In this document: positions 1 through 8,867 of the stretch, piece after piece | How the letters are laid out: every line of letters begins with the position of its first letter | Position numbering within the stretch: position 1 is the first letter of the stretch | Assembly (NCBI RefSeq): GCF_026262505.1 | Contig: NC_067204.1 | Span: 20,863,300 to 20,927,299, forward strand | DNA length: 64,000 bases | Direction: 5' to 3' | Source of the DNA: Trichomonas vaginalis G3 | Lineage: Eukaryota > Parabasalia > Trichomonadida > Trichomonadidae | Notes under the pieces: generated by a model | The model's input: only the letters and a program-made list of their open reading frames with translations | Databases searched by the model: none | What the model was told of the DNA's origin: nothing | Made by a program: the position numbers and the translations under genes

Positions 1-1217
1 ATTGTAATGATTGCAGAGTGTTCAAGCGAAATTGACTTAAGAAGAGCATAAGCGTAATCTGAGTTCTTAGAACTGAACTTAAGTGCATCAAGAAGATCAC
101 TGTATGCATCACTTTTTGTTGCAATGCACCATAAAACAATTGGAACAATAAAAGTCAATTCTACCTTTGAAACCTTTATGCCTTCCTGTAAGTTATCCAA
201 AAGCAAGCCCAAAGCTGCTTGGGCGCATGAAACTTGTCTCATTAAAAATTGAATTCCGCACCATTTGAGCATAATATCAATTGTGTACTGGAATTTCTTT
301 GGAGGCTTGAATGCTGTGCGCAAACTTTCGAGAGCACTCAATCTGTCAACGTATAAAGTAGAAAGAAGTAATTTCGAAATATCATCATCAAAAACATCGC
401 GAACATCATTAGAAAGTGAAGCTAAAAATGGAGCAAAAGCTGTTGAATCATGAATAAGTTTCAGTCCATCTTCTTCAGACATTTGCTCATTTCTTGATTT
501 ACGAGAGAAAGCTGAAGAATTGATTGCTATTGTTGCTTCTGGAGTTTCAACTATCTCGGAGATCATTGATTTACTCTTGTCAACTTCAATTCCAGAAGCA
601 TCGATATATTGATGTAATAATTTCTGCTGACTTGATGGCAATGAGGCAAATGCTTGCTGTAATGCATCAGTGAAGTCTTGATTCTTTGAAAATACTTGCG
701 CAATTAGCTTTGTATTTTCGACCTTATCTTCTACAGCGGTTGCAATAAGTAGCATGCATGACTTCCAATCATTAATGGTCAAAGTATCAATTTTTTCGTT
801 AATATAGCTTATTAATTCATTTCTGATTTCAGATGAAAAATTATTATTGAATTGATCGAATTGTTGGATGAAAAAGCCAGCAGGAATTACGCTTAAGAGA
901 GATGTTAGTGTTCTTAATGCTTGTGATTTGATGTTTTCTCTTTGGTCAGTGAGACATAAAATTATTGAATAACAAACTGTTGTTGTATCTTCTGGTATTT
1001 GGAAATCTTTTGTGCCAATATGTTCCAAAATCTTTAAGCTACGCTGTCTAACTGCTTTATCATCGTTTTGCAGGTATTTTGGTAAAATCTTGAAACAATT
1101 TTCGCAAAATGTAGCGTCTACAATATCATTATCATCGTCAATCAATTGATTTTCAATATCTTCTATATATTCTAGCTGTGATTTTGAGTCATTGGCCTTA
1201 AAAGCAGCGGTATTCAT
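1..1217 (-). CDS. HEAT/TOG-like repeat protein, 3' part missing
   Basis: An uninterrupted reading frame runs on the minus strand from an ATG at 1217 to the window edge, giving about 405 residues of an unfinished protein. It is alpha-helical in character. An N-terminal block (residues about 20-130) reads like stacked HEAT repeats, with motifs such as AVRQRSLKILEHIG and KSQALRTLTSLL. A second block (about 270-400) begins VDRLSALESLRTAF and continues ALGLLLDNLQEGIKVSKVE, which resembles the TOG domains of XMAP215/ch-TOG/Stu2 microtubule polymerases. If that is right, it binds tubulin at microtubule plus ends or the mitotic apparatus. The linker between the blocks is polar. The start is the first ATG of the frame, and CACTAAAATG just before it is close to a trichomonad Inr. 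Other HEAT proteins (importin-like, condensin-like) remain possible. That it is a gene is secure; the family is not. Confidence 0.72.
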   Translation of the reverse strand, partial: MNTAAFKANDSKSQLEYIEDIENQLIDDDNDIVDATFCENCFKILPKYLQNDDKAVRQRSLKILEHIGTKDFQIPEDTTTVCYSIILCLTDQRENIKSQALRTLTSLLSVIPAGFFIQQFDQFNNNFSSEIRNELISYINEKIDTLTINDWKSCMLLIATAVEDKVENTKLIAQVFSKNQDFTDALQQAFASLPSSQQKLLHQYIDASGIEVDKSKSMISEIVETPEATIAINSSAFSRKSRNEQMSEEDGLKLIHDSTAFAPFLASLSNDVRDVFDDDISKLLLSTLYVDRLSALESLRTAFKPPKKFQYTIDIMLKWCGIQFLMRQVSCAQAALGLLLDNLQEGIKVSKVELTFIVPIVLWCIATKSDAYSDLLDALKFSSKNSDYAYALLKSISLEHSAIIT

Positions 1218-1849
1218 TTTAGTGTACGTTTATTTATATTTCCATTATAAAACATACAGTCCAATCTAATTAGATATATCATTTAATTCTACTGTCAAAC
1301 TGAAACAAAATAATTTTATCATGGTATCTCATTTTTTACAAGATTTCAAATTATTATCAAGCTTTTTATTAGAATAATAAGGTGTAACCTATCATTTTAT
1401 TAGGAGTTAGTGAGAAACTCTACCAACTAGAGGCAGAAATATCAATATTTTAGTTTGAATTGGAACATTATCTCGAATACAGAATTATCTTGTGTCTCTA
1501 ACATTGATAAGAAGATATATGACATATGCATATTAGATTTATGACATAAATATATCTTCTCAGTCAAATTCGATTAATGAAGTTCAAAATCATGTTTATA
1601 GAGATATAAATACAAGACTTATGAATAATATTGATAATTTAACTTTAGGATTATGGCGAAATAGATCAATATTATGGAATATCAAAATATCTCAAATTTT
1701 TCGAAACACTTAGTCGTATCGCCTAATCATCTTTTAGTGATAAGGTTCCTTCTTTTCATAAGTTCTAATTTCCAAGGAATATAAAGTACCACCTTGAAAG
1801 AGCAACTTCCTCTCCCTTATTTTGACAAATTTTTTTGTCTAATTTTCTG
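1218..1849. other. Intergenic, no feature seen
   Basis: AT-rich spacer between divergent genes. I see no ORF with coding character, no RNA gene and no clear inverted repeat. It must hold the promoters of both flanking genes. Confidence 0.6.
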
Positions 1850-2398
1850 ATGGCTGAATCTGGTAAAACAACATTAGTCAGCTTGACGAAAGGATTTATA
1901 TCAATGCTAGCTTGCTCAAGCACTGGCGAAATAGATTTGGTTGAAGCCGAAGCAGCTCTCGGAACTTCTAAAAGAAGATTATACGACGTTGCAAACGTTC
2001 TTGCTGGCGTTGGGCTTGTCGAAAGGTGTGGAAAGTCCAAGGTCAGATGGGTTGGCGATCTTAGTACTGTTGATAGCGGCACAAATCAAGCCTCATTAAT
2101 CGAAAAAGAAGCAGAGATAGATAAAATGATAGAACATGTAGACAAATGCCTCAATGATCTATCTTCTTCAGAATTATTCCAAAATTACGCTTGGGTTTCT
2201 GATAAAGATGTTTTAGCACTTGCCCCTGATGATGAAGTTACTCTATTTGCTTTACGAGGTCCGCCATCGCTAACAATCTCTGTACTAGAAGGCGAAGGCG
2301 ATGATCCTTATCAATTAGTTTGCAGAGCACCTGATGGAGAAGTTGATTTACTTTCGATTGGAAAGACAGGAGCAAGTACAGTAGCATTACCTAAGTGA
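1850..2398 (+). CDS. E2F-family transcription factor
   Basis: 182 residues from the first in-frame ATG (1850); the frame is open a little further upstream only with non-ATG codons. Residues about 6-70 form the E2F/DP winged-helix DNA-binding domain: KTTLVSLTKGFISML, then the signature SKRRLYDVANVLAGVGLVER and KVRWVG, matching the family RRIYDITNVLEGIGLIEK and IQWKG. RRxYD is the DNA-contacting motif of the recognition helix. Residues about 80-110 are a short heptad-like dimerisation segment (IEKEAEIDKMIEHVD). Residues about 120-175 match the E2F marked box (YAWVSDKDVLAL, ALRGPPSLTISV, YQLVCRAPDGEVDLL). It is a compact E2F with no Rb-binding transactivation tail, so it probably acts as a dimer on S-phase-type promoters. 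Family call secure; targets unknown. Confidence 0.9.
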   Translation: MAESGKTTLVSLTKGFISMLACSSTGEIDLVEAEAALGTSKRRLYDVANVLAGVGLVERCGKSKVRWVGDLSTVDSGTNQASLIEKEAEIDKMIEHVDKCLNDLSSSELFQNYAWVSDKDVLALAPDDEVTLFALRGPPSLTISVLEGEGDDPYQLVCRAPDGEVDLLSIGKTGASTVALPK

Positions 2399-2833
2399 TA
2401 TTTTCTACAATTTAATGTTTAAATACTAAATATGTTCGCTTTGATATGTATAATTTTCCATATTTTTTAAAACAACATTGAATAACATTTTATATATGGC
2501 CAGTATTGGCCAAATTTCATCATAAATTGCTGAAAGAAATCAAAAAAATGTTTGATATGAAATTTACCAAGTTAATCAATCAGAGCGAACAATCAAATTC
2601 TTTTATAGATAGACTGTTAAAATAGAATTTGCAATATTGGAATGTGAGAGTTTGATCGATTTATTCAATCTCATTTATAAGAGCAGTTATTCAAACTCTA
2701 TGCAATAATCTTATTTGTAAGATTATACATCATATGATTTTTAGTGCTATACCAAATAATTTTTTAAATATTACTCTATAATTTTTATTTTATGTGGATA
2801 ATAACAAAATGACAGATAGAAATTGTGTAAAAT
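2399..2833. other. Convergent intergenic spacer
   Basis: AT-rich region between the 3' ends of the E2F and Mdm12-like genes. Short imperfect inverted repeats are present, but nothing I would name. Confidence 0.5.
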
Positions 2834-3457
2834 CTACTGGGTAGGCTGATTGAATGGGAATTTAAGCGAGTTAGGATGAACAATATTATCGGAAGTCCAT
2901 CCTCTTAGAATTTCGCAAATAAGATCACGAACTTGATGCTGATCAAAAACCTTTTCTTCTGCTCCCAGACTAAGCTCAAGTTGGAAGTTAAAATCAGGAT
3001 CTTTTTCAAAGAATGCAATAATAGCATCTCCGAGGTAAAGAATGCATAGTTTTCCACTTATGGATAAATTCGATATTGAAGCATTGAATGGGAATTTAAT
3101 ACAACCTGGTGCAATTTTATCATAAGACAAACAAGCACTGAATGCAAATGATCCATTGCTTTCCCAATTAATAGAAACAGTTGCTTGAAAAGGAGCATTA
3201 AATGGAATTTGTTGTAATTGAGGAAGTTCGTAAATATGAGTCTTTAAATGCCATTGGAGTTTAACATCTATATCCTTCATTGATATTATATCGATTGTTG
3301 GTGGAATTGTACCAAAAGATAATGTATTTACCATAAATGTTGAACTAAATTCTGGTGAATCTTTCAAAGCATTCAAAAACATCTGAGTAATATACTCTAT
3401 TGTTCTTTCTTGAACTACATATGACTGTAATGCATCCCAGTTAATGCGTAATGACAT
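2834..3457 (-). CDS. Mdm12-like SMP-domain protein (ERMES-type lipid transfer)
   Basis: 207 residues from an ATG at 3457. The whole protein aligns by eye with Mdm12, the cytosolic SMP-domain subunit of the ER-mitochondria encounter structure. The start MSLRINWDALQ parallels Mdm12 MS(F/I)DINWxxL. The motif LSFGTIPPTIDI matches the conserved GTxPPxIEI. Next come a beta-rich tract (FQATVSINWESNGSFAFSA), the segment PFNASISNLSISGKLCILYLGD with its counterpart in Mdm12, and a C-terminal helix DLICEILRGW. SMP domains form a hydrophobic tube that moves phospholipids between membranes. In a trichomonad the partner organelle would be the hydrogenosome (inference). It is shorter than yeast Mdm12 and lacks that protein's insertions. 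It is divergent to the Raptor-like gene with a 67-bp shared promoter. Assignment to Mdm12 rather than Mdm34 rests on the N-terminal motif. Confidence 0.78.
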   Translation of the reverse strand: MSLRINWDALQSYVVQERTIEYITQMFLNALKDSPEFSSTFMVNTLSFGTIPPTIDIISMKDIDVKLQWHLKTHIYELPQLQQIPFNAPFQATVSINWESNGSFAFSACLSYDKIAPGCIKFPFNASISNLSISGKLCILYLGDAIIAFFEKDPDFNFQLELSLGAEEKVFDQHQVRDLICEILRGWTSDNIVHPNSLKFPFNQPTQ

Positions 3458-3524
3458 TAGAATGCACTAAAATCTTTTTTTGTTTATAAAAAAGAGTGCT
3501 TTGAAAAAAAAATTATAAAGAGGG
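3458..3524. promoter_or_regulatory. Bidirectional promoter, Mdm12-like/Raptor-like
   Basis: Only 67 bp separate two divergent ATGs, so both core promoters must lie here. On the minus strand GCATTCT lies close upstream of the Mdm12-like ATG, one base off the Inr consensus TCAYT. The plus-strand side is an A-rich leader. Confidence 0.45.
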
Positions 3525-6500
3525 ATGATTGATCCCTCTGATATTGGGGAAAGGTCATCAGAGGGTTACTCAGATGGAGAAACATCCGATGATCTTGCCG
3601 TTAAATATCCTTCAGCAACTGGTTCATATGATACGCCAAAATCAATTTCATTACTTCCACAACAATGCCTTTATGACTTGATCAATAAAGTTGACGTTTC
3701 TGTTGCTGAAAATAGTAAATTAACTAATCTAGCTCATACAACAGATCAAGATTATTACATTGATCAATTAAATAAGCCATTTCTTTATATTAATTCTGCC
3801 ATGATTGAGCCAATACAATCTGTTATACTTATAACCACGAAAACATACCAATTTTCTGAAAATGTATCAGAATATTTAAAAGATACGCCTATTATTTTCG
3901 GATGGCAAAATATATATCAAATGCAAGCATCAGATATATCATCTAACATACAGACATGCTATAGATCTCTTTATTTACATTTAAGGCAACACCTTGTTTT
4001 TAGCTACGTAATTGGCTTATCCCAAACAAAAATAGACACCATTATACAGCTACGAAAGAATTGTCCACGAGGGCGACAAATGTTTCATTTTATTGGCTAT
4101 CAATTTCCCAAAATTACAAATCGAGGAATTTCTTACTATCCAATTTCAAGCACTAATATTTTATCATTCGAATCACTCTTCAATATCATTAGTCCTCCGT
4201 CTTGCTTTCTTTTTGATTGCGACAACGCAGGAATTGTCATTCCAATATTTGAAGAGGCATCTAAGCATTTTGTTACACCTTCAGCAAGGAAAACTGATGG
4301 AAATCAAGCATCCGATTGGTTTTGCTTTTGTGCTACATCTCCTGGTGAAGAATTACCAATTATTCCGTATTTACCGAAAGATTTTCTTTCTCAATGCATT
4401 TTGAACCCAATTCCATTAGTTATTCTATGCCATATACTTCAAAATTACAGAACTTCTTTTCCAACCGAAAATTTTCCAATTTCAATTTTAAATGATATAC
4501 TTTTAAACAGCCAAAACGGCGAAATCGAACGAAACAAGATCAGTTTAGTACTACTAGCCGTTGCTGATGCAATTGCAAGTGATAATCTCCAGCCATTTAT
4601 GTTCAAACAAATGTTTCGAAGAGACAGAACAACTTCTCGAATGTTTGAACATTTTATTGTGGCCCAACACTTGTTACAACCCTATGGAATCCATCCGCAG
4701 TCTCATCCACGTCTCCCTAATCTTTCTACACACCAATTATGGAGCACATTGGAATCAGAACTTTCAATTTGGGTATCGTCGAAGATAAGTGGCCGGCCAA
4801 ATATCGAATTCGACTTTTTCAATAGAGTTCTGACATCTTTTGAGAACACCATGGATAATGGCTACATCAGTCAAGTATTATTAGCATTGATGTGCCATGC
4901 GCCATTTTCAGGATTCGACGGTGCGAAACGTTCTGTAATTTTATTGAGTCAATTGGCAGCGAGAAGCCAATCAAACAGAAACATGCTGTCAAAGATTTCC
5001 ATCTTCCATGCTTTCTTTGCGAGGTTAGTTTCCAATTTGAGTGCCGAGGAATTACACTCTATTTCATACATCGTTGTTTCTCTTCTTCAATGTGATCCGA
5101 ATTCTGTTTTTGACATCAGACATGATTTGGACATTTCTGCACTTCCTAATGCGCTTTTTGATAGAAATGTCAATTGCCAGACACGATCTTTGATTGCAGC
5201 AATCCTTGCAGCTGTTATCGATACTGTTAAAGCTGTGGAAGCTTTCTGTTCTACAGCGGAATTCTTCGATTCATTGACACAAGAAATTCCAATTGCTTCT
5301 CCACAGTTACAATTATGGTTATTGATCTTAGTTAAAAGAGTTTTCGGATCATTCCCTGCGATATCTGGCTCTTTCACACCTTCAGGAGCTCACCTGCAAA
5401 TTGCAGCTTGTTTAAACCATAAAAGTCCTGAAGTTCGTGCAGCAGCAATTGCTTCTTTAACAGCTTTCATCGGAGAAAGAGGTCCTGCAACAGCTTTGAT
5501 TTATTTGGCTTCACCTTTGTTGTTCGATATGAGTTTCGTAGTAAGATACGAGTTCGCACAGTTCTTGTCGCGTTTCTTTGAGTTGCAAAATCTAGATTTG
5601 TCACTCTTGGAAAAAATTCAAAATGAAAGGAACTCAAAAAATTCAAAAAATACCAAAAATACCAAAACCGAAAATTTCCCAGAAAATTCAGAGCAAAAAA
5701 TTGAAAATTCTGAGAAAAATGAGAATGAAGAGGAAGACTTGACAATTAACGGTATTATTGACAAGATTGTTGGAAGTCATGTTAGTTTAGAACGAACTAG
5801 CGATAGTTTCATTGATTTCGTCCATAAATGTGATGATATTAATAATTCAGAAAAAAGTGATGAGTATTTAGTCAAAGCTATCACTTTATACTCAGATATT
5901 CTTGAAAAGGATCCACATCCCAGTGTAAAACAAGCAGGATCTCGCTTGAAAAAGGCTGTTTTCGAAGGTGGAGAAATATCTGATGGAGATACTGATGCCT
6001 TATTCAATATATCTCTTCGCCAACTGGTTAATTCCGGCCAATACAAAGTATCTGAAGAGATAAATGAAGAAAAACCTTTCACTTTTACTCCATTCCATTC
6101 TAATGACGTTCCAGCTTGTTCTGCTCATGAACTATTAGTTGCTAAACTTACAGATATGATCCCATACCACGTGATATTCGAGCAAACTAAGTATTCTCTT
6201 GCAGTTGCTTCCCCGGCCAAATCAATAATCAGATTGGATGAGGGTTTACACCAATTTGGCCGACTCAGCTGCACAGATGCTGCTATTACAGACCTCCGAA
6301 CAACGGAATGGGACGATGTTCCTCGAATTATTATTGGTTCAAGTGACGGATGCGTCAATGTATGGGAAGGAAACCATCACGAATGTTCCCTTACATTCAA
6401 AGCAACTACATGTTCAGCGAATGAGTCGACTTACCAACTAGTTAGTCCTGCCAGACAAAAACACAAATTTGCCACTTCGAATTTTAATGGTGGCGTTGTT

Positions 6501-7037
6501 TTGTGGGACGCTGATTACTCCCAATTCATTGGAGAATGGAAAGGCGACAAAGCGAAGATGACTTCCCTCGAAATTGCAGCCAGAGACGATACAACCGTTA
6601 TTAGTGGCTATGAAAATGGCCTTTTATCAGTTATCGACACTCGCCAGCCTCATTTGTTTTCTGTTTCATCACCTAACTACAACTTAGGGGGAATTGTCAA
6701 GATCAAGTCATCTTTTTCATCAGATGTAATCATAAACACTATGTCACACACAGGTGTTTATTCAGCATGGGACGCCAGAATGTGGGAACCAGTACATTAC
6801 GCGCAAATCAACACTTTCGTTGATGAATGCGATATTCATCCTTGTTATTCCATTGCAATATTGACTCCAAACAATGGAAACACGATGATTGTTTCTTCGA
6901 GCGGAAAAGTTTTGTGTACATTGCCAAATTTGAAGAATGTGAGTTCTGTCGCAATGCACCCGACATTGCCTATCTTCGCTTGCTCTACACAGTCAGGTGA
7001 GATAGTTTCTTATCAACTCGCATTCTCATATAATTGA
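3525..7037 (+). CDS. Raptor/Kog1-like TORC1 subunit
   Basis: 1,170 residues from ATG 3525. The N-terminal raptor conserved (caspase-like) domain spans about residues 75-270. It includes MFHFIGYQFP (187-196), where family members have LFHYNGHGVP, and CFLFDCDNAG (about 227-236), equivalent to IFVYDCSNAG. The family block ELLPMIPDLPADLFTSCLTTPI is mirrored by ELPIIPYLPKDFLSQCILNPI; the next segments DAIASDNLQPFMFKQMFRRD and the SHPRLPNLSTHQLW region also match raptor. Residues about 420-680 are armadillo/HEAT repeats ending in EVRAAAIASLTAFIGERG, like EVRCAAVFALGTFVGN. A low-complexity N/K/E linker lies at about 700-740, and a C-terminal WD40 propeller at about 880-1165. Raptor recruits substrates to TOR complex 1. 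The caspase-like domain lacks a proper GHG histidine motif, as expected of a pseudo-enzyme scaffold. Full-length, with no interruption. Confidence 0.92.
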   Translation: MIDPSDIGERSSEGYSDGETSDDLAVKYPSATGSYDTPKSISLLPQQCLYDLINKVDVSVAENSKLTNLAHTTDQDYYIDQLNKPFLYINSAMIEPIQSVILITTKTYQFSENVSEYLKDTPIIFGWQNIYQMQASDISSNIQTCYRSLYLHLRQHLVFSYVIGLSQTKIDTIIQLRKNCPRGRQMFHFIGYQFPKITNRGISYYPISSTNILSFESLFNIISPPSCFLFDCDNAGIVIPIFEEASKHFVTPSARKTDGNQASDWFCFCATSPGEELPIIPYLPKDFLSQCILNPIPLVILCHILQNYRTSFPTENFPISILNDILLNSQNGEIERNKISLVLLAVADAIASDNLQPFMFKQMFRRDRTTSRMFEHFIVAQHLLQPYGIHPQSHPRLPNLSTHQLWSTLESELSIWVSSKISGRPNIEFDFFNRVLTSFENTMDNGYISQVLLALMCHAPFSGFDGAKRSVILLSQLAARSQSNRNMLSKISIFHAFFARLVSNLSAEELHSISYIVVSLLQCDPNSVFDIRHDLDISALPNALFDRNVNCQTRSLIAAILAAVIDTVKAVEAFCSTAEFFDSLTQEIPIASPQLQLWLLILVKRVFGSFPAISGSFTPSGAHLQIAACLNHKSPEVRAAAIASLTAFIGERGPATALIYLASPLLFDMSFVVRYEFAQFLSRFFELQNLDLSLLEKIQNERNSKNSKNTKNTKTENFPENSEQKIENSEKNENEEEDLTINGIIDKIVGSHVSLERTSDSFIDFVHKCDDINNSEKSDEYLVKAITLYSDILEKDPHPSVKQAGSRLKKAVFEGGEISDGDTDALFNISLRQLVNSGQYKVSEEINEEKPFTFTPFHSNDVPACSAHELLVAKLTDMIPYHVIFEQTKYSLAVASPAKSIIRLDEGLHQFGRLSCTDAAITDLRTTEWDDVPRIIIGSSDGCVNVWEGNHHECSLTFKATTCSANESTYQLVSPARQKHKFATSNFNGGVVLWDADYSQFIGEWKGDKAKMTSLEIAARDDTTVISGYENGLLSVIDTRQPHLFSVSSPNYNLGGIVKIKSSFSSDVIINTMSHTGVYSAWDARMWEPVHYAQINTFVDECDIHPCYSIAILTPNNGNTMIVSSSGKVLCTLPNLKNVSSVAMHPTLPIFACSTQSGEIVSYQLAFSYN

Positions 7038-7691
7038 AATTAATTTTTTTTTGTATAAAATTTATATGTATGTAGCATTTTTTTTAAACATCAAATCAAA
7101 ATTTAGTGTTAGTTTGCAGAAGTCCAAACTATTTTTCAAACAAGTTCATCCTCAATTCATTTTTTCCACAGTGAGAGGATCTCTCAATTTTCTGAGCGAA
7201 AATACGTTAGGGAGACGTAAACTTTGAATTTGAGGTTAATTTCCGTTCTTAACTGATATAAAGTATTATAGTAATCCTTGTAATATTGATCATTACTTCT
7301 TAATTCAATGCATTTATTTGTATGAATGACTTGAATTATTTTTACCAACATTAATTTTTACTTTTTCCTCAGGACTTTTTTTTAAATCTGAAATAGTAGA
7401 ATGATAGATTATGATACATATATGTTACAATTTTGCTGTTTCAAGAAAAAAATAAATTATATCATCGAGAAATAAGTACTTTTAAATAGCAAAAATTGAA
7501 TAGTTGTAAATGATTTTCATTAAAGAATGAATTTCGGATTGAACTTTGTATAGATTTTCTATAATATTGGACAATTTGCAACTGAATTTCACTATTTCTA
7601 CCCTCCCTTTTATATATAATTCATATAATTAGTTTGATTTCAATAAATCTACATTATCTTTTTCCTCAAATGAAGTTAACATTTATTGATG
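7038..7691. other. Intergenic, no gene seen
   Basis: AT-rich spacer of about 650 bp. I find only a small GAGAGGATCTCTC-type dyad near 7171 and no coding or RNA signal. Confidence 0.5.
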
Positions 7692-7699
7692 TCACTTTT
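7692..7699 (+). promoter_or_regulatory. Initiator (Inr) TCACTTTT
   Basis: TCACTTTT matches the trichomonad initiator TCAYTW. It lies 21 bases before an in-frame ATG at 7713 and just after an upstream ATG at 7689. Because transcription in these organisms starts at the A of the Inr, the upstream ATG should not be in the mRNA. Confidence 0.6.
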
Positions 7700-7712
7700 A
7701 TATTCGGTCAAA

Positions 7713-8279
7713 ATGTTTTTATCATTGATTTGTGGTAACTTACCTACATATAAATACTTCGTTATTAAAGACGGATACGAAGAAATCGATATTCACGAGC
7801 CTGGCGTTCAATCTTCTTATGAGTACCTTTGCGGCGTTGTTCCAAAATTTTTACCCGACTTTACAACATATCACGCTATCACATTGATTCACTGCTGGCA
7901 TAAGAAAGAAGGAAATTACTACGCTGTTGAAGTTATGACACAGAGAATTAGATATTTAGTCACTGTTCAAGACATTGAAGGCACACATTATTTATATTCC
8001 GTAAGAATTCTAAATTGTGATGGCCCAGGAGGCGCCAAATGGTCACAACCAGAACAAGATATCATAGATCTAGTTATGGAAGAAGCCAAAGAGAAGTTTG
8101 GACAAGATTTGAAGCTAAGAAATGTTGCAGCATTTACTACAAGACTTCAAGGCACAAAATACGCTCACTTTGTCGCTGATGTTGAAACAGATTCCGAAAG
8201 ATTCTTAATTAATGTCCATTTAGAGAAGCCATTTGGCGGCCAGCAATACTCAATTAAGGACATAGTGCGTGTTGAATAA
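7713..8279 (+). CDS. Uncharacterised protein, possible cystatin-like fold
   Basis: 188 residues if translation starts at ATG 7713, downstream of the Inr; the frame also opens at ATG 7689. I do not recognise the family with confidence. Two halves look alike in layout. Each has a helix-like segment followed by strands: YAVEVMTQRIRYLVTVQD, and later DIIDLVMEEAKEKFGQDL, LQGTKYAHFVADVET, RFLINVHLEKPF. The second half recalls stefin/cystatin architecture (helix, then QxVxGTxY and a strand pair), with LQGTKY in place of QVVAGTKY. That is a weak resemblance only; the inhibitor hairpin cannot be confirmed. There is no membrane segment, and the first residues MFLSLICGN are too short for a clear signal peptide. 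Confidence 0.75.
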   Translation: MFLSLICGNLPTYKYFVIKDGYEEIDIHEPGVQSSYEYLCGVVPKFLPDFTTYHAITLIHCWHKKEGNYYAVEVMTQRIRYLVTVQDIEGTHYLYSVRILNCDGPGGAKWSQPEQDIIDLVMEEAKEKFGQDLKLRNVAAFTTRLQGTKYAHFVADVETDSERFLINVHLEKPFGGQQYSIKDIVRVE

Positions 8280-8867
8280 ATTATACATTGAAAATTACAT
8301 AAAATTATATTATTTTAGTTATATACGTGTAATATCCTTAACAAACTATATCTGATTTTTTTATTATTCATAAGTTAAATGGTTTATACATATTCAATTC
8401 ATAAAATCCTTCATTTTATTTGAAAACGTTTTAAATTAGAAATATATAACTCAAAAAACCTAACCATTAGCAAAAACCTAAATTGATATTTAAGGGTGCA
8501 CTTACCACTTTCTGGCCGTCTCTCAATTTTTTTGACAAGCAAGCTTTATATGATAAAAAAAAATATTTTTGACTGGGAAAGAGTTATTATAATTCACTAT
8601 CTAGTACCTCATATGGCTGATATACTTTTTTGTTATTAAACTAAAGATATGTTGATATTATGAGAGCATGTCAGAAAGTAGTAAGTGCATCCTTAAAATT
8701 TAAAAAGGAAAAAAGGCCACTTTTTTAGCGATAATTTCTAAAAAATCATGCCACTTTGCAAAAAACTATCTAATGGGAAATTAAGCTTAATTATTTTTTT
8801 AATTTCTAATGAAATTAATTTTCAAATATATCAGAAAAAAGAAAGAATAGTATCTTATGCAAGGATA
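8280..8867. other. Intergenic with a MITE
   Basis: Spacer between convergent genes. It contains the mariner-type inverted-repeat element at 8493-8693; the rest is AT-rich with no signal. Confidence 0.5.
8493..8693. mobile_element. Mariner-type MITE with TA target duplication
   Basis: The ends are inverted repeats of about 24 bp. The left end AGGGTGCACTTACCACTTTC and the reverse complement of the right end AGGATGCACTTACTACTTTC differ at two positions in these 20. Each end abuts TA (8491-8492 and 8694-8695), the target duplication of Tc1/mariner elements. The 201-bp interior has no ORF, so this is a non-autonomous derivative. TIR divergence suggests it is not very recent. Confidence 0.7.

Noticed and set aside
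265-453. Plus-strand 62-codon frame
   Set aside because: Antisense to the HEAT/TOG-like gene, no start context, no protein-like pattern.
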